A program made the position numbers and the translations under genes. A DNA stretch of 14,455 nucleotides, from the NCBI GenBank assembly GCA_012798745.1, contig JAAZMQ010000057.1:1-14455 (forward strand), given 5' to 3'. Below, one piece after another: positions 12,558 through 14,455 of the stretch; positions within the stretch are counted from its first letter, which is position 1, and each line of letters opens with the position of its first letter. Source of the DNA: Bacteroidales bacterium (lineage in GTDB: Bacteria > Bacteroidota > Bacteroidia > Bacteroidales > Dysgonomonadaceae). Below the pieces are notes generated by a model. It did no database searches and was not told the origin of the DNA. It saw only the letters and a program-made list of their open reading frames with translations.

Positions 12558-14324
12558 ATGAAAGATTTTCCTAAAATCGTTCTAGGATCAGCGCTCGGAT
12601 TCATTGTTGCGAGCATATGTATTTCGGTTATTTTCTTCTTATTTTTTTTCATTACTGCCGGTTCATTAGTTAAGTCGGTTGGCGAAGAACAATTTGTACC
12701 AGCAAACAACAGTGTGCTTAATTTAAGTTTAAGTGGAAATATCAGAGAAAGAATACCCCGTACTACTACTTTTATTCCGAAAGATGAAAGCTCAACTATG
12801 GGACTCGACGATATCATTGCAGCTATTCGCAAGGCAAAAAACGACCATCGAATAAAGGGTATTTATCTTAATCCCCGCATATTTGCTGCATCGCCTGCTA
12901 CTTTGGCGCAAATTCGCCAGGAGCTGATTGACTTTAAAGAAAGCGGAAAATTCATTGTGGCGTATGCCGACACCTATACACAATCCGGATATTATCTGGC
13001 ATCAGTAGCTGACAAAATTGCTGTTAATCCTCAAGGATCGCTCGACATTCACGGTTTGGTATCCATGCCCGTTTTTTATAAAGACGCCTTGGAAAAATTG
13101 GGAATCGAAGTCCAGGTATTCAAAGTAGGAACATACAAATCGGCCGTGGAACCTTTTACACTCACTGAAATGAGCGAAGCCAACCGACAACAGACAGCCT
13201 CTTCGCTCAACGATATATGGAGTTTTATGCGGAGTGATCTTGCCGATGGCCGCCATTTATTGACCGACGATGTCGACTCTATTGCTAATCAGTTCCCTCT
13301 CTTAAAAGACACAGCGTATCTGATAAACAAAAACCTTGTGGATACCGTGCTATATGAAACCGAAATGAAAAACTATTTACGTGCACTCCTCAATATAGAT
13401 GAAGATGCCAAAATCCCGTCGGCCACGGTTCGCGATATGAAATCGGTAAAACCCCCGATAATAAAAAAATCCAAAAACAACATCGCCCTTTTATATGCTG
13501 TAGGGAACATCGTATCGGGAAACGGTTCATCGGATATTCAAGACAAATTCATGGTCAACGAAATCGAAAAACTTCGAAAGGACGATAACATAAAAGCGGT
13601 TGTTTTTCGCGTAAATTCAGGTGGAGGAAGCGCTTATGCATCGGAACAGATATGGAAAGCCATAACCGACTTGAAAAAAGAAAAACCTGTGGTTGTTTCT
13701 ATGGGCGATTTGGCAGCCTCGGGAGGATATTACATTTCATGTAATGCCACCAAAATCGTGGCTCAACCCACCACAATTACCGGCTCCATCGGCATTTTCG
13801 GCCTTTTACCAAATATGCAGAGAACAATGAATAAACTCGGCCTCAACTTTGATGTGGTCAAAACACATAAATACAGCGATTTCGGAAATTTCACACGCCC
13901 TATGAACAAAGACGAAAAAGCCATGCTCCAATCCTATATCGATAAAGGATACGATACTTTCTTGTCGCGCTGTTCCGAAGGTCGCAATATTCCTAAAGAC
14001 ACATTGGCAAAATATGCCGAAGGGCGTATTTGGACAGGAAATCAGGCAAAAACAATCGGTTTGGTAGACGAATTGGGCGGAATAGAAAAAGCCATAAAAA
14101 TAGCAGCCGATCTTGCCAATTTGGGCGATGATTACGTTGTATACGAATATCCGAGAAAACGATCCTTTTTCGAAGAATTTTTTTACAAGAACAAAAACGA
14201 CTTAGCTTTAAAAACACTCAAAGAATATTTGGGTGATAGTTATGATATCTTTATGACGATAAAAAATCTGAAGGAAGAAGATTTTATTCAGGCTCGTCTA
14301 CCTTATGATTTGAATATTCAATAA
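12558..14324 (+). CDS. sppA: Signal peptide peptidase SppA, long (67K) type
   Basis: Inner-membrane serine protease that degrades cleaved signal peptides. 588 residues from the ATG at 12558; an earlier in-frame ATG at 12480 is rejected because the promoter lies after it and the extension (MIFKLFDSYFFF...) has no family support. One N-terminal membrane helix (about 7-34) anchors it, followed by tandem S49 peptidase domains. The catalytic dyad is split between the halves as in E. coli SppA: Lys194 in GTYKSAVEPFT and Ser388 in GDLAASGGYYIS. TGSIGIFG and WTGNQAKTIGLVDELGG are further family motifs. lpxK follows after five bases, so the two are co-transcribed, an order seen elsewhere in Bacteroidales. 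The gene is divergent from the sigma-factor operon. Confidence 0.96.
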   Translation: MKDFPKIVLGSALGFIVASICISVIFFLFFFITAGSLVKSVGEEQFVPANNSVLNLSLSGNIRERIPRTTTFIPKDESSTMGLDDIIAAIRKAKNDHRIKGIYLNPRIFAASPATLAQIRQELIDFKESGKFIVAYADTYTQSGYYLASVADKIAVNPQGSLDIHGLVSMPVFYKDALEKLGIEVQVFKVGTYKSAVEPFTLTEMSEANRQQTASSLNDIWSFMRSDLADGRHLLTDDVDSIANQFPLLKDTAYLINKNLVDTVLYETEMKNYLRALLNIDEDAKIPSATVRDMKSVKPPIIKKSKNNIALLYAVGNIVSGNGSSDIQDKFMVNEIEKLRKDDNIKAVVFRVNSGGGSAYASEQIWKAITDLKKEKPVVVSMGDLAASGGYYISCNATKIVAQPTTITGSIGIFGLLPNMQRTMNKLGLNFDVVKTHKYSDFGNFTRPMNKDEKAMLQSYIDKGYDTFLSRCSEGRNIPKDTLAKYAEGRIWTGNQAKTIGLVDELGGIEKAIKIAADLANLGDDYVVYEYPRKRSFFEEFFYKNKNDLALKTLKEYLGDSYDIFMTIKNLKEEDFIQARLPYDLNIQ

Positions 14325-14329
14325 TTAAT

Positions 14330-14455
14330 ATGAATCATCCCCCATTATACATACGCCGTTCGTTACTTCCGCTGTCGTGGTTGTATGGAATCGGAGTAAA
14401 TCTGCGAAATAAACTATACGATGCTCATATTCTAAAACAGAAAAAATATGACATC
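14330..14455 (+). CDS. lpxK: Tetraacyldisaccharide 4'-kinase (lipid A synthesis), 3'-partial
   Basis: Only the first 42 codons are present; the gene runs off the window. They read MNHPPLYIRRSLLPLSWLYG followed by IGVNLRNKLYDAHIL and KKYDI. The L-L-P-L-S-W-L-Y-G segment, then R-N-x-L-Y-D and a short gap to a D-I pair, is the typical N-terminal membrane-associated region of LpxK, which phosphorylates the 4'-position of the lipid A disaccharide at the inner membrane. The ATP-binding Walker A motif should follow beyond the edge. The ATG is five bases after the sppA stop. The position after sppA supports the call. Confidence 0.88.
   Translation, partial: MNHPPLYIRRSLLPLSWLYGIGVNLRNKLYDAHILKQKKYDI

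Overview
The window looks like a chromosomal stretch from an anaerobic, AT-rich member of the Bacteroidales (Bacteroidota). Four things point there: the gene order (nadK/ACT-like protein, divergent pdxJ-exbB-exbD-tonB; sppA-lpxK), TAnnTTTG-type promoter elements in place of classical -35/-10 boxes, an ECF sigma factor followed by an anti-sigma/beta-barrel protein, and a NigD-like lipoprotein. I name no genus. I saw no phage, IS element, CRISPR array, tRNA or rRNA.

Layout. 1-1203 (+): the 3' part of a sodium-pumping decarboxylase beta subunit, then a 58-codon gamma-like membrane subunit. A perfect 16-bp inverted repeat separates these from the convergent genes. 1282-2564 (-): NAD kinase and a small ACT-like protein that lacks the CBS half its relatives carry. 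2565-2726: divergent promoter region. 2727-6063 (+): pdxJ, exbB, exbD, a TonB/TolA-like transducer and a DJ-1/PfpI protein. 6222-8474 (+): ribosomal protein S1 with its own promoter, a strong terminator and an unusually long charged C-terminal tail. 8713-9651 (+): a YhcC-type radical SAM protein. 9710-12315 (-): a three-gene set of ECF sigma factor, membrane-anchored anti-sigma-like/beta-barrel protein and lipoprotein. 12558-14455 (+): sppA and the first 42 codons of lpxK.

How the genes work together. Most of the window is housekeeping: cofactor synthesis (NADP, PLP), energised outer-membrane transport, translation, signal-peptide turnover and lipid A synthesis. The decarboxylase subunits fit an organism that conserves energy with a Na+ gradient, as in propionate/succinate fermentation.

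The least ordinary part is the sigma/anti-sigma-barrel/lipoprotein operon. One polypeptide appears to carry a cytoplasmic N-terminus, one inner-membrane helix, about 120 linker residues and an outer-membrane-type barrel. It could in principle carry a surface signal directly to the sigma factor. Architectures of this kind exist in Bacteroidota, but I know of no worked-out mechanism for one. Secondary points of interest are the CBS-less partner of NAD kinase, the S1 tail, and an inverted repeat sitting on the sppA promoter.
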